From: Pedobacter psychrotolerans | GTDB lineage: Bacteria > Bacteroidota > Bacteroidia > Sphingobacteriales > Sphingobacteriaceae | NCBI RefSeq assembly: GCF_004340665.1 | Contig: NZ_SLWO01000010.1 | Coordinates: forward strand, 40,169 to 104,168 | Length of the DNA stretch: 64,000 bases | Direction of reading: 5' to 3' | Shown here: piece by piece, positions 8,298 through 16,993 of the stretch | How positions within the stretch are numbered: the first letter of the stretch is position 1 | Layout of the letters: every line of letters begins with the position of its first letter | Notes under the pieces: model-generated | Database searches by the model: none | What the model was told of the DNA's origin: nothing | What the model saw: only the letters and a program-made list of their open reading frames with translations | Program-made: the position numbers and the translations under genes

Positions 8298-9674
8298 TTG
8301 GCAAAAACAAAAACAGCATATTTCTGTCAGAGTTGTGGTTACGAATCGGCAAAGTGGTTGGGGAAATGTCCATCATGTGGGCAATGGAACACATTTGTGG
8401 AAGAAATTATAGAAAAGACTGCCACAGCTGTACCAACCTGGAAAACTGAAACAAGTTCAAGAAAATTAAGCAAGCCCAGTAAGGTTGATGAGATCCAGTC
8501 ATCTATTGAGAGAAGAATTTTAACCGGGGATAAGGAGCTAGACCGTGTTTTAGGAGGTGGCCTGGTAGAAGGCTCATTGGTATTGATTGGTGGAGAGCCT
8601 GGTATTGGTAAATCAACGCTGATGCTACAGTTGGCATTAAACTTAAAAGGGAAAAAACTCTTGTATATTTCTGGTGAGGAAAGCGAGCAACAAATAAAAA
8701 TGCGTGCTGAGAGGATCAAGGAAAGTCCATCTGCAAATTGCTACATCTTAACTGAAACATCCACGCAGAATATCTTTAAACAAATTGAAATACTGGAACC
8801 TGAAATATTGGTAGTAGATTCGATTCAAACCTTACATTCTTCTCACATCGATTCTACGCCGGGAAGTGTGTCACAGGTAAGGGAATGTACGGCAGAACTG
8901 CTTCGATTTGCAAAAGAAACCGGAGTTCCTGTTTTCCTGATTGGCCATATTACTAAAGATGGTGCCATCGCCGGACCAAAAATATTGGAACACATGGTTG
9001 ATACGGTATTACAGTTTGAAGGCGACAGGCATCATGTATATCGCATTTTGAGGTCCATTAAAAACCGTTTCGGGGCAGCTGCTGAACTTGGAATATATGA
9101 AATGCAGGGAAGTGGCTTGAGGGAGGTCTCCAATCCATCAGAAATTTTGCTATCTCAACGCGATGAAGAATTAAGTGGTATAGCCATATCTGCTATGCTG
9201 GAGGGCGCACGCCCCATGTTAATTGAAACACAGGCCTTGGTTAGCGCCGCCGCTTATGGCACACCGCAACGATCGGCTACTGGTTTTGATACCAAACGAA
9301 TGAATATGCTTTTGGCCGTATTGGAAAAACGTTGTGGTTTCAGGTTAAGCACACAGGATGTATTCCTCAATATTGCTGGCGGCATTCGAGTGGAAGATCC
9401 TGCGATTGATCTGGCAGTGTTAATTGCGATTATTTCTTCCCATCAGGATATTTCCATTTCATCCAAAAATTGTTTTGCGGCAGAAGTAGGCTTATCCGGA
9501 GAGATTAGAGCAGTAAACCGGATTGAACAACGTATTGCTGAAGCAGATAAACTGGGGTTTGAAACCATTTACATCTCAAAGTATAACTTAAAAGGAATTG
9601 ATATTGCTAAATATAATCTGGAAATTAAAGCAGTAAGCAAAATTGAAGAGGTTTTTGAAATGATCTTTGGGTAA
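8298..9674 (+). CDS. radA: DNA repair protein RadA
   Basis: A 458-residue RadA/Sms ATPase acting in recombination-intermediate processing. It starts at a TTG codon: the protein opens MAKTKTAYFCQSCG, which is the canonical RadA N-terminus, and no ATG lies near. A four-cysteine zinc finger is at C10, C13, C24 and C27. Walker A GEPGIGKST is at 99-107 and the RadA-specific KNRFG at 255-259. The C-terminal third is the Lon-protease-like domain. Length is normal for the family. It is divergent from hflX across a gap of about 270 bp. Confidence 0.96.
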   Translation: MAKTKTAYFCQSCGYESAKWLGKCPSCGQWNTFVEEIIEKTATAVPTWKTETSSRKLSKPSKVDEIQSSIERRILTGDKELDRVLGGGLVEGSLVLIGGEPGIGKSTLMLQLALNLKGKKLLYISGEESEQQIKMRAERIKESPSANCYILTETSTQNIFKQIEILEPEILVVDSIQTLHSSHIDSTPGSVSQVRECTAELLRFAKETGVPVFLIGHITKDGAIAGPKILEHMVDTVLQFEGDRHHVYRILRSIKNRFGAAAELGIYEMQGSGLREVSNPSEILLSQRDEELSGIAISAMLEGARPMLIETQALVSAAAYGTPQRSATGFDTKRMNMLLAVLEKRCGFRLSTQDVFLNIAGGIRVEDPAIDLAVLIAIISSHQDISISSKNCFAAEVGLSGEIRAVNRIEQRIAEADKLGFETIYISKYNLKGIDIAKYNLEIKAVSKIEEVFEMIFG

Positions 9675-10014
9675 ATGGATGAGATGATAGGGGAATTCGT
9701 TCAACAGATTTTCCCCATTTTGATTATAAAATTCCCCACCATCCATATACCCTCATTTTTGGCACACTCAATAAAATCAATCAAAACGCTATAAATCAAA
9801 TCATTACAACACAACCTTAGCCTTTTCCCATTTTTGGATTAACGTTTGCCTAAGGTAATATGTTGTACATCATGGGATGTGATCTATAACAATAGGGATG
9901 ATTTTCCTCGTTAGCGGTAGCTAACGAGGATTTTTTTTGTTCGCATGATTTACCTAAATTTTAGATAACTTTAGATTAGATAAATAACTGGATCAAAACT
10001 TTAAATCATAACCA
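9675..10014. other. Gap holding a terminator and a possible small transcript
   Basis: No protein-coding gene seen. The notable content is the strong hairpin and T tract at 9905-9938, which lies about 230 bp beyond the radA stop. Upstream of it, an ACCTTAGCC segment (about 9810-9818) can pair imperfectly with GCCTAAGGT (about 9848-9856). The arrangement could be a long 3' untranslated region of radA or an independent small RNA ending in the terminator. Confidence 0.4.
9905..9938 (+). terminator. Strong rho-independent terminator
   Basis: An 11-bp perfect stem (TCCTCGTTAGC at 9905-9915 with its complement at 9920-9930), a GGTA tetraloop and an eight-T tail. This is the best-formed plus-strand terminator in the window. 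It would end the radA transcript or a small RNA. Confidence 0.85.
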
Positions 10015-10479
10015 ATGAAAAAAATCATCTTAAGTGTATCTTTTTGTCTGTTAGCCATCGCTGGTTTTTCACAAACGGCATACACAGGTCAGAAATTTGG
10101 AGAAGAAGTAAAACCCGGAGATGTTAAAACTGCTGCTAAAATGGAAGCGGCAATGGGTAGTAAAACTACTGCTGACATGAAAATTACCGGTAAGGTGGTA
10201 GATGTTTGCAAGAAAAAGGGTTGCTGGATGACCTTGGAAATGCCGAATGGTGATCCGATGCGGGTAACCTTTAAAGATTACGCCTTTTTTATGCCAATGG
10301 ATATTGTAGGTAAGAATGTAGTGCTGGATGGTTTAGCAAAAAAACAAACCATCTCTGTAGAAACTTTACGCCACTACGCAGAAGATGCTAAAAAATCACC
10401 TGAAGAAGTAGCTAAAATTACCGACCCTAAAAAAGAGCTGGCCTTCGAAGCTAAAGGCGTGGTCATTCTGGATAAATAA
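10015..10479 (+). CDS. DUF4920 domain-containing secreted protein
   Basis: A 154-residue protein with a signal peptide (MKKIILSVSFCLLAIAGFSQ) and a DUF4920 domain covering most of the mature chain. The central KITGKVVDVCKKKGCWMTLE has a CKKKGC cysteine pair and the pattern of a small OB-like beta barrel. It is expected in the periplasm. The biochemical role of the family is unknown; the cysteine pair suggests a disulfide or metal site. It is monocistronic, convergent with ilvE, and ends at a bidirectional terminator. Confidence 0.85.
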   Translation: MKKIILSVSFCLLAIAGFSQTAYTGQKFGEEVKPGDVKTAAKMEAAMGSKTTADMKITGKVVDVCKKKGCWMTLEMPNGDPMRVTFKDYAFFMPMDIVGKNVVLDGLAKKQTISVETLRHYAEDAKKSPEEVAKITDPKKELAFEAKGVVILDK

Positions 10480-10481
10480 TA

Positions 10482-10507
10482 AAAGCTGAAAGACTAAAGC
10501 GAAAAGC
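10482..10507. repeat. 26-bp interspersed repeat, inverted copy at 20887-20912
   Basis: The segment beginning AAAGCTGAAAGACTAAAGCG is the exact reverse complement of bases 20887-20912. Both copies lie just outside a gene (after DUF4920 here, near purD and the SDR gene there). This indicates a dispersed intergenic repeat family. Confidence 0.7.
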
Positions 10508-10521
10508 AAAAAGCCTAAAAA

Positions 10522-10563
10522 CAAAATACCCCTGATACATATTGTACAAGGGGTATTGTTTTT
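10522..10563. terminator. Bidirectional terminator between DUF4920 gene and ilvE
   Basis: Arms AATACCCCT (10525-10533) and AGGGGTATT (10549-10557) flank a 15-nt loop, with TGTTTTTT on one side and AAAA on the other. U-rich tails therefore exist on both strands. The position between convergent genes fits termination of both. Confidence 0.8.
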
Positions 10564-10575
10564 AAAAATGTTTCC

Positions 10576-11640
10576 TTATAAAACCCAGTTCCAGCCAAAT
10601 TCATCTGGCGCTAAGCCATAACGGATATCGTTTAGTTGTTTAGCAATGCCATTTGAAATCGATCTGGTTGATGGATCAGTTAATTGATAAACTTCACCTT
10701 TATAACCAATCTGCCCAACATGCGTAACTGTTGCTGCAGTACCTGCAGCAAAAGCTTCCGTTAAACTTCCATTTTGAATCCCTTCGATCACTTCTTTAAC
10801 CGAAACCCTGCGTTCTTCTACCTCAATACCAGATGCTGTGGCTAATTTGATAATCGTATCACGCGTAACACCATCTAAAACCGTGCTGCGCACAGATGGG
10901 GTAACCAATTTACCATTAATTACAAAAATTAAGTTGGCAGTTCCAGCTTCTTCAATATATTCATGAGCGATAGAATCGGTCCAGATTAACTGATCAAAGC
11001 CTTCTTTCCGAGCTTGCTCAAAAGGATATAATGAACGGGCATAGTTTCCTGCAGTTTTTGCAAAACCAACGCCACCCTCATCAGCACGTGTAAATTCAGT
11101 TTCAATTTTCACCTTTAATGCCGAACTGTAATATGGCCCTGTTGGCGTAGTTAATAAGGCAAATTTATAAGTATCAGAAGCTCTAACGCCTAAATAAGGG
11201 TCAGTAGCAAACATTACCGGACGAATATATAAAGCATAATCTTCTTGATTTGGCACCCATTTCTCATCGATCGAAATTAATGACGCCAGGCCCTGCATAA
11301 ATATTTCTTCAGGAATTGTAGCCATAGACATTCTCTCTGCCGACTTATTAAAACGCTCAAAGTTTTTATTGGCACGAAACACACTGATTTTGCCATCAGG
11401 TTGTCTGTAAGCCTTTAAACCTTCAAAAATTGCCTGTCCATAATGAAGCGCAGAAATTGCCGGACTCATTGGAATTGGCCCATATGGAAGAATTTGTAAG
11501 TTTTTCCATTCGCCATCTTCGTAATCGGCTGTAAACATGTGATCGGTAAAAACCTTACCGAATGGTAATTGGGAAAAATCAGTTACAGTCAAACGTGTTT
11601 GATCTGTTTTCGTGATTCTTATATCTAATGTCTCGGTCAT
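10576..11640 (-). CDS. ilvE: Branched-chain amino acid aminotransferase
   Basis: A 354-residue fold-type IV PLP aminotransferase that interconverts Leu, Ile and Val with their 2-oxo acids using 2-oxoglutarate/glutamate. ALHYGQAIFEGLKAYR at about 64-79 is the class IV signature. K195 in GFAKTAGNYA is the expected PLP Schiff-base lysine, and EEAGTANLIFV near 231-241 is the phosphate-side loop. Length and the N-terminal extension match the larger eukaryote-like BCAT group. It is a single gene, with the tryptophan dioxygenase gene upstream on the same strand but 145 bp away. Confidence 0.95.
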   Translation of the reverse strand: MTETLDIRITKTDQTRLTVTDFSQLPFGKVFTDHMFTADYEDGEWKNLQILPYGPIPMSPAISALHYGQAIFEGLKAYRQPDGKISVFRANKNFERFNKSAERMSMATIPEEIFMQGLASLISIDEKWVPNQEDYALYIRPVMFATDPYLGVRASDTYKFALLTTPTGPYYSSALKVKIETEFTRADEGGVGFAKTAGNYARSLYPFEQARKEGFDQLIWTDSIAHEYIEEAGTANLIFVINGKLVTPSVRSTVLDGVTRDTIIKLATASGIEVEERRVSVKEVIEGIQNGSLTEAFAAGTAATVTHVGQIGYKGEVYQLTDPSTRSISNGIAKQLNDIRYGLAPDEFGWNWVL

Positions 11641-11785
11641 TGTATTTTATTTTTGAATGAGCAAATTTTGAATGATTGAGAGTTCTGCAATTTGAAAATT
11701 CAGTCATTTTTTTCGTTCACTCAGTCTGTCATTTAATTTTTGCAAAATAGCAAAAAAACCGCTTTTATAATAGCATTATTTGATA

Positions 11786-12751
11786 TTAATCTTTGCTTTT
11801 GAGTGTTTTAAGTACACTTAGTACCCAGCCTTTCCCCCACTCTTCCATTTGATCATTATTCCATAGGAAGGGATAAAAAATCCTTTTCTGAAAACGTGGA
11901 GGCAAATATTTCTGCCAGTTGGTTCCTCCGGTTGCAGCCACATCAACAGGGTCTTTTTCCAGGTAACGAACAGCAGATTTATAATGAGATAACGGCCATT
12001 CTACGTTAACATACAAATCAAGTTTACGCAGTTCTTCTGCAAGCGCAGAAACATCAGCACCACTCGCTTGTAATTGATGAAATAAGGCTGAAAAGTTAGT
12101 TAATGAGCGATCTTTAGCCAATTGCAAAAATTGAGCTGCATATTTTTTAATAAACTGCTTTAGTGTTAATGTTTGTTTTCCGGATGCCAGCTCAGTTGCC
12201 CCAAATTTCCAATAAATATATTCAAACTGCTCCTCGATAGTTGCTGTTTTTAATTCTTCTCTTTTACTTTTATCTACTAAACGAATAAAATCTGTAGCAC
12301 AAATCTCTATCATTCTATATTGCCCTGATTGGAAACCACTTGCGGGTAAAAGCGACATTCGGAATTTTAAGAACTGTTCCTTCTCCATGCCATCCACCAT
12401 AACTTCAAAAGAAGTGGTTAGCGCATTAAAATAGGCATTTATTCTTTTTACACGTGCTGTAAAAAATGCTACAGTTAAATTTTCATGCTCTGCAATTTGC
12501 CTGCATTCGTGCAAGCAGAGTTTAAAATAAAGCTCTGTGATTTGATGATACATGATAAAAATTTCTTCATCAGGAATCGGTGTTTTCGGGCTTTGTAAAC
12601 TCAATAAAGTATCCAGATGGATATAATCCCAGTAGGTGAGGAAATCAGCATATAGCAATCCATCCAAATAGGAAGCCATATCCTGACCCATGGCTGTATA
12701 TTTTTGCTGAAGTTGATTTAATTTATCTTTAATCTCAGGTGTAAAGTCCAT
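11786..12751 (-). CDS. kynA: Tryptophan 2,3-dioxygenase
   Basis: A 321-residue heme enzyme opening the indole ring of tryptophan to N-formylkynurenine. YWDYIHLDTLLSLQ near 40-53 and MYHQITELYFKLCLHE near 67-82 match the helical active-site regions of the TDO family. SGFQSGQYRMIE at 138-149 supplies the substrate-carboxylate arginine, and H256 in WPLSHYKSA aligns with the proximal heme histidine. No other kynurenine-pathway gene lies in the window, so the product may feed NAD synthesis or catabolism encoded elsewhere. A CACCTTTG box about 25 bp upstream of the ATG could be the -7 element. Confidence 0.88.
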   Translation of the reverse strand: MDFTPEIKDKLNQLQQKYTAMGQDMASYLDGLLYADFLTYWDYIHLDTLLSLQSPKTPIPDEEIFIMYHQITELYFKLCLHECRQIAEHENLTVAFFTARVKRINAYFNALTTSFEVMVDGMEKEQFLKFRMSLLPASGFQSGQYRMIEICATDFIRLVDKSKREELKTATIEEQFEYIYWKFGATELASGKQTLTLKQFIKKYAAQFLQLAKDRSLTNFSALFHQLQASGADVSALAEELRKLDLYVNVEWPLSHYKSAVRYLEKDPVDVAATGGTNWQKYLPPRFQKRIFYPFLWNNDQMEEWGKGWVLSVLKTLKSKD

Positions 12752-12824
12752 TGTTTTGGTTTATCCAAACAAAGGTGATAAAGATTTTTGTAGAAATAGC
12801 TAAATTTTCTACATTTGGACTGAA

Positions 12825-12872
12825 GGCGATGGGGTACCGCCAAAACCGCCAAAACAGGCTGATGACTCCTAC
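12825..12872 (+). promoter_or_regulatory. Fluoride riboswitch (crcB motif)
   Basis: All structural parts of the crcB-motif aptamer are visible. Stem 1 pairs GGCG (12825-12828) with CGCC (12838-12841), with loop ATGGGGTAC. Stem 2 pairs GCC (12848-12850) with GGC (12857-12859) around AAAACA. The conserved 3' strand is CTGATGACTCCTAC. Loop bases 12831-12835 (GGGGT) can pair with 12865-12869 (ACTCC), with one G-U, to give the defining pseudoknot. It ends 22 bp before the ATG of a CLC-type transporter gene. There is no terminator hairpin in between, so control is probably translational. Confidence 0.93.
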
Positions 12873-12894
12873 AATTTTACTAAATTGAATTCAA

Positions 12895-14184
12895 ATGCCT
12901 GTTAAAAATTTAATAGCAAGATTTCTGCTATCTATCAATCGTTTTGTAAAACAAGATTTTAGTTTAATATGCGCTAATGCCATTAGGTGGATATTTTATT
13001 CCATACTTATTGGTGGAATAGTTGGATCAGCATCGGCTTTATTTTTAGTCACATTAAATTGGGCGACCAATTTGCGTGAGCATCATTTGTGGATGATTGC
13101 CTTTTTGCCTTTAGCTGGCTTAGCTATTGGCTTAAGTTATCATTACTGGGGGAAGGCAGTGGTTAAAGGGAATAACCTTTTAATTGAGGAATTACAAAGC
13201 CCAAAGCAGGTGATTCCTTTAATTATGGCGCCATTAATTTTTGCCGGAACGATTCTTACCCATTTATTTGGTGGCTCCGCGGGTCGGGAGGGAACGGCGG
13301 TGCAAATTGGAGGTGCATTTGCAGATCAGCTGACTCATTTATTTAAGCTGAAACCTAGCGAACGAAAAATCATTCTAATTTGCGGAATAAGTGCTGGTTT
13401 TGCTTCTGTTTTTGGAACGCCGATGGCCGGAGCAATTTTCGGATTGGAAGTATTTGTATTGGGGAGTGTAATGTATAGCGCCATTTTACCGTCTTTTATT
13501 ACAGCAATTATTGCGGACTATGCCTGCAAAGCATGGGGTGTAGACCATACCCACTATTCAATCGTTTCAGTACCAGGAATGAACTTTACCAACCTAATGT
13601 TATCGCTTGGATCAGGAATAATTTTCGGATTAGCCGCACGAAGCTTTTCGATGCTTAACCACGCGATATCCGGATTATTTAGCAAGATAAAATATCCGCC
13701 CATCAGACCATTCATTGGAGGCGCTATGCTGGTAATCATTATTTTTTTGATCGGGAATACCAGATATATAGGACTTGGCATTCCCGTTATTGTTGAATCG
13801 TTCACACAACAAGAACCTTATTATACCTTCGCCATTAAGCTCTTTTTAACAGCACTTACATTAGGTTGTGGTTTTAAAGGTGGTGAAGTAACACCGTTGT
13901 TTTTTATCGGAGCAACCTTAGGAAGTTTCTTAAGTCTTTTAATGCCATTACCTGTTGGATTGCTAGCCGGAATGGGGTTCGTTGCTGTCTTTTCTGGCGC
14001 TGCAAATACACCGCTGGCTTGTATTTTTATGGGGATAGAATTGTTTGGAATGGAATCAGCGATTTACATTGCTTTAGCCTGCATCGCAGCATACTTCTTT
14101 TCTGGTCATGCCGGAATTTACAAATCACAAGCCATTGGCAGCACTAAACTTTGGGGTATTAAAAAACATCAGTTTTTAGGGTAA
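12895..14184 (+). CDS. CLC-F type fluoride/proton antiporter
   Basis: A 429-residue CLC-family membrane protein with about 10-12 hydrophobic helices. GSAGREGTAVQ at 127-137 is the CLC ion-path signature with the external glutamate (E132). Where chloride CLCs have GSGIP this protein has KGNNL at 91-95, and GGEVTP near 331-336 replaces the GxFxP block. Both changes fit the fluoride-exporting CLC-F clade as I know it. The fluoride riboswitch immediately upstream supports that assignment. It would expel cytosolic fluoride in exchange for protons. No accessory regulatory domain is fused to it. Naming it a plain chloride channel would be less well supported. Confidence 0.88.
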   Translation: MPVKNLIARFLLSINRFVKQDFSLICANAIRWIFYSILIGGIVGSASALFLVTLNWATNLREHHLWMIAFLPLAGLAIGLSYHYWGKAVVKGNNLLIEELQSPKQVIPLIMAPLIFAGTILTHLFGGSAGREGTAVQIGGAFADQLTHLFKLKPSERKIILICGISAGFASVFGTPMAGAIFGLEVFVLGSVMYSAILPSFITAIIADYACKAWGVDHTHYSIVSVPGMNFTNLMLSLGSGIIFGLAARSFSMLNHAISGLFSKIKYPPIRPFIGGAMLVIIIFLIGNTRYIGLGIPVIVESFTQQEPYYTFAIKLFLTALTLGCGFKGGEVTPLFFIGATLGSFLSLLMPLPVGLLAGMGFVAVFSGAANTPLACIFMGIELFGMESAIYIALACIAAYFFSGHAGIYKSQAIGSTKLWGIKKHQFLG

Positions 14185-14658
14185 ATAACACTCGTATGTC
14201 TTATCGTCATTGCGAACTGAAGGGCGGGGTTTAGTGATAGAGTTAAGCAATCTTTCCTTCTAAATAGAATGCTTCCGCGAAAGGTCGGGCAGGCTGTCGT
14301 TCCTCCTTCCAAAGGACGATTTTTTGAATAGATTCCCTATCGCTGAATCGTCTTGCTGACCTGTAGCGCAGCGGAAAGCTACGCAGTAAATTCAGTTCAG
14401 CACCTTATCTAAATAAGATCCTGAAACAAGTTCAGGAGGACGAGTCTTTGAAAAGGACGACAAGTGTATCGTCATTGCGAACTGAAAGGTAGGGCTTAGT
14501 GATGGAGTGAAGCAATCTCTCTTGTTAAATAGATTAAGCTAATTCAACCACCCCGCCCTTTGGGCACCCCTCCTTAAAAAAAGGAGGGGAGTAGCGATCG
14601 CAGTAACCACTTATTAAGGATTTTAGTTGTAAAAAAAGTTAACAGGCGATAACAGAAC
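14185..14658. repeat. Intergenic repeat block between convergent genes
   Basis: No gene. Bases 14343-14445 hold a minus-oriented copy of the modular palindromic element also found at about 48103-48200 and 63209-63308, including the segment GTAGCGCAGCGGAAAGCTAC. ATCGTCATTGCGAACTGAA occurs near 14203 and again near 14470, each followed by an AGCAATCT motif about 45 bp later. A CCCCTCCTT/AAGGAGGGG hairpin is at 14567-14589. The block resembles Bacteroidota dispersed intergenic repeats. No transposase is present. Confidence 0.75.
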
Positions 14659-15960
14659 CTAATACAACACCCTAAACTTGATAGTATGTTCAATCTTTTT
14701 CAAAGATTTAAACAGTTGCTTATCATATTGTGCATTGATATCTGTAATGGCATAACCGATTTCCGGGTTTGTCATTAAAAACTGCCCTACAATATTAATA
14801 TCATGTTTAGCAAAAACGGTATTAATCTGAGCCATAATGCCTGGCACATTTTTATGAATGTGGATTAAACGATGAGATTTATCAATTTTTGGTAACTGCA
14901 AATTCGGGAAATTGCTACTTAAATAAGTTGCCCCGGTATTCATAAAATCAGCTACACGCTTAGGGATAAAATCTATATTTCGTGGATTATTTTTAGGATC
15001 GTCAAATACTACAATACCTTGTCTGGTACAAACATCAAAATCTAACTTGTTCTTCGCATTACCTAAATAACCAATGGTTTTAAGTTTAACGGCATCTTTC
15101 AGTTGCTCTTTTGTTAATTTCTCGCCATTAGCGAGTATAACAATCCCCACATCTTTTACATACTTTTCTTCGAAAGATGTTTTCTGCCGAATAGAAAGTC
15201 CATCGTTTTTGAGAATGGCTATTGTTGCCGGGTCAACATCACCAATAACCAGACAAAGAATCCTGTTTTTAGGATATGAAATTGCCCGGGGTAAATCGTT
15301 AACATATAAAAACTCATCAAAACTTGGTGTTACATGATCAGCCTTGGCAACAATACTTTCACGGGCAATATTTTCAGTGAAAGCAAAAAACTTATTAATC
15401 AATCCACTTTCACGCAACTGAAAATCTGAATAGCCATCACCAATTCCGAATAACATCCCTTCCAGCTTTAAATGCTGAAGCAGCTTCACTTTACCACCTT
15501 CTTCACTTAACGGATTGGCATGATCGTAATCAATAATTTTTCCATCACCTGTAGTTACAAAGGTATTGGCGTAGATATTTTCCTTTTTAATATGGTACTG
15601 ACTTACAACCGGCGTAATAAATTCTTTAAAACCACCTGAAACAATCAGCACATCATCAGCATGCTTTTTAAAAAACTCAGCATTACGAGAAAAAGAAGTA
15701 GACACCTTTTTCTTAAGGTGCTTAATCAATAATTTGAGATGCTCTTCATTGGCTTCCAAAAGTTTCACCCTTTGCGCCAGACTTTCAGAAAATGATAATT
15801 TGCCTTCCATGGCAAAATTAGTGTAATCCTCTATTTTTTGAAAAATGATCTCTTTATCAGGGTGGTTTTTTAGAGAGATTCTGGCAAGTTCATCTAAAGC
15901 TTCTACCTGAGTAAAAGTGCTGTCAAAATCGATAATGTAATACGCTTTTTGTTTAGGCAT
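14659..15960 (-). CDS. Phosphoserine phosphatase-like HAD fused to PGDH remnant with ACT domain
   Basis: A 433-residue fusion. Residues 1-225 are a HAD-IB phosphatase like SerB: IIDFDSTFTQ (D11, D13), VSGGF near 107-111 and GDGYSD at 174-179. Residues 230-360 follow the non-Rossmann part of 3-phosphoglycerate dehydrogenase (KLTKEQLKDAVKLKTIGYLG, then CTRQGIVVFDDP, then RVADFMNTGATYLSSNFPN). The whole NAD-binding domain is absent. Residues 362-433 are the SerA-type ACT domain (HIHKNVPGIMAQINTVFAKH). The expected activity is phosphoserine phosphatase with serine-sensing ACT control; no dehydrogenase activity is expected. It overlaps the upstream SDR gene stop by one base, implying co-transcription. 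Confidence 0.85.
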   Translation of the reverse strand: MPKQKAYYIIDFDSTFTQVEALDELARISLKNHPDKEIIFQKIEDYTNFAMEGKLSFSESLAQRVKLLEANEEHLKLLIKHLKKKVSTSFSRNAEFFKKHADDVLIVSGGFKEFITPVVSQYHIKKENIYANTFVTTGDGKIIDYDHANPLSEEGGKVKLLQHLKLEGMLFGIGDGYSDFQLRESGLINKFFAFTENIARESIVAKADHVTPSFDEFLYVNDLPRAISYPKNRILCLVIGDVDPATIAILKNDGLSIRQKTSFEEKYVKDVGIVILANGEKLTKEQLKDAVKLKTIGYLGNAKNKLDFDVCTRQGIVVFDDPKNNPRNIDFIPKRVADFMNTGATYLSSNFPNLQLPKIDKSHRLIHIHKNVPGIMAQINTVFAKHDINIVGQFLMTNPEIGYAITDINAQYDKQLFKSLKKIEHTIKFRVLY

Positions 15961-16922
15961 TATTTTAAATATTGAGTAATTTCTGTGATGATTTGGTTAA
16001 CAGGTTTAAAATGTATTCCCGTTTGCTCAATCACTTTAGTATTATCATAGTAACTTAATGTTACGCTGCTTGTTGCGGTATCTTTTGTTATGGATGGTTC
16101 TTTCCTGGTAAATACTGACACCAGTTTGAGTGCTCGCCAGGCCAGACCGAGCATCCAGGGCTTGGCTTCTCTGGTAGGCGCATTTACTGCAAAACCTTGT
16201 GCTATTTGTGTAAATAAATCTTGATAATGCATATTGCCTGAAGAGATAATAAACCTTTCGCCAGTTACTTCAGCTGCCATTAATAAGATCATGGATTGTG
16301 CAACATCTTCTACATCAACAAAACCCGATGCCCCATTGGTATAAAAAGGTAAGCCTTCCTTCACCAATTTAAAAATAGCGCCACTCCCTTCGAAACCCGC
16401 ACTCTTACCCATAATTATTGATGGATTCACGATTACGCCATTAAGACCCTCGTTAATGCCTCTCCAAACTTCCATTTCACCTTCATATTTAGAAAGGCCA
16501 TAAGCATGAGCTTTTGAATCATACTCCCAAAAATCTCTTTCAGAAATCTGCTTCCCTTTTTTTGCAATCCCTAATGCAGCAATAGAACTTACGTGTAACA
16601 GCCGGCAATTATTTTCGATACAAAGGTTTACAATATTCGAAGTACCATCAATATTCACATGAAAGAGTTGCTTTTTATGTTTAGAGTTAAGGGACACAAA
16701 TGCAGCACAGTGGTAAACCTGGGTAACACCAGAGAAGGCTTCTTCTAACGTAGATGGCTCATTAATATCAGCCATAAACCATTCAATCAGCGCATTATCT
16801 TTAATCAAATCTGGTATTTTAGATTTTTCTCTTCTCAAAGCACGAACAGTTAAACCTTGATCAGTTAACTGCTTAATTAATTCAGCGCCTAAAAATCCTG
16901 TTCCTCCGGTTACCAGTATCAT
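15960..16922 (-). CDS. NAD(P)-dependent epimerase/dehydratase family protein
   Basis: A 320-residue extended short-chain dehydrogenase. GGTGFLG near residues 6-12 is the Rossmann nucleotide motif. AYGLSKYEGE near 139-148 supplies the catalytic Tyr-xxx-Lys, with the upstream HVSSIAALG serine. The family includes sugar-nucleotide epimerases and dihydroflavonol-reductase-like enzymes; the C-terminal half does not show me which substrate applies. Its last base overlaps the phosphatase-fusion gene, so the two form an operon. It is divergent from the arginase-fold gene 71 bp away. Confidence 0.88.
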   Translation of the reverse strand: MILVTGGTGFLGAELIKQLTDQGLTVRALRREKSKIPDLIKDNALIEWFMADINEPSTLEEAFSGVTQVYHCAAFVSLNSKHKKQLFHVNIDGTSNIVNLCIENNCRLLHVSSIAALGIAKKGKQISERDFWEYDSKAHAYGLSKYEGEMEVWRGINEGLNGVIVNPSIIMGKSAGFEGSGAIFKLVKEGLPFYTNGASGFVDVEDVAQSMILLMAAEVTGERFIISSGNMHYQDLFTQIAQGFAVNAPTREAKPWMLGLAWRALKLVSVFTRKEPSITKDTATSSVTLSYYDNTKVIEQTGIHFKPVNQIITEITQYLK

Positions 16923-16993
16923 TTTATTTTTTTCGAGCTATGTGTGGAAATACGCATTCAAAAATAGATATTTGAGGCGAGAGTTTTAAATAT

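Noticed and set aside
14185..14658. Insertion sequence in the repeat-rich gap
   Set aside because: No transposase frame and no terminal inverted repeats bounding the block; only dispersed short repeats.
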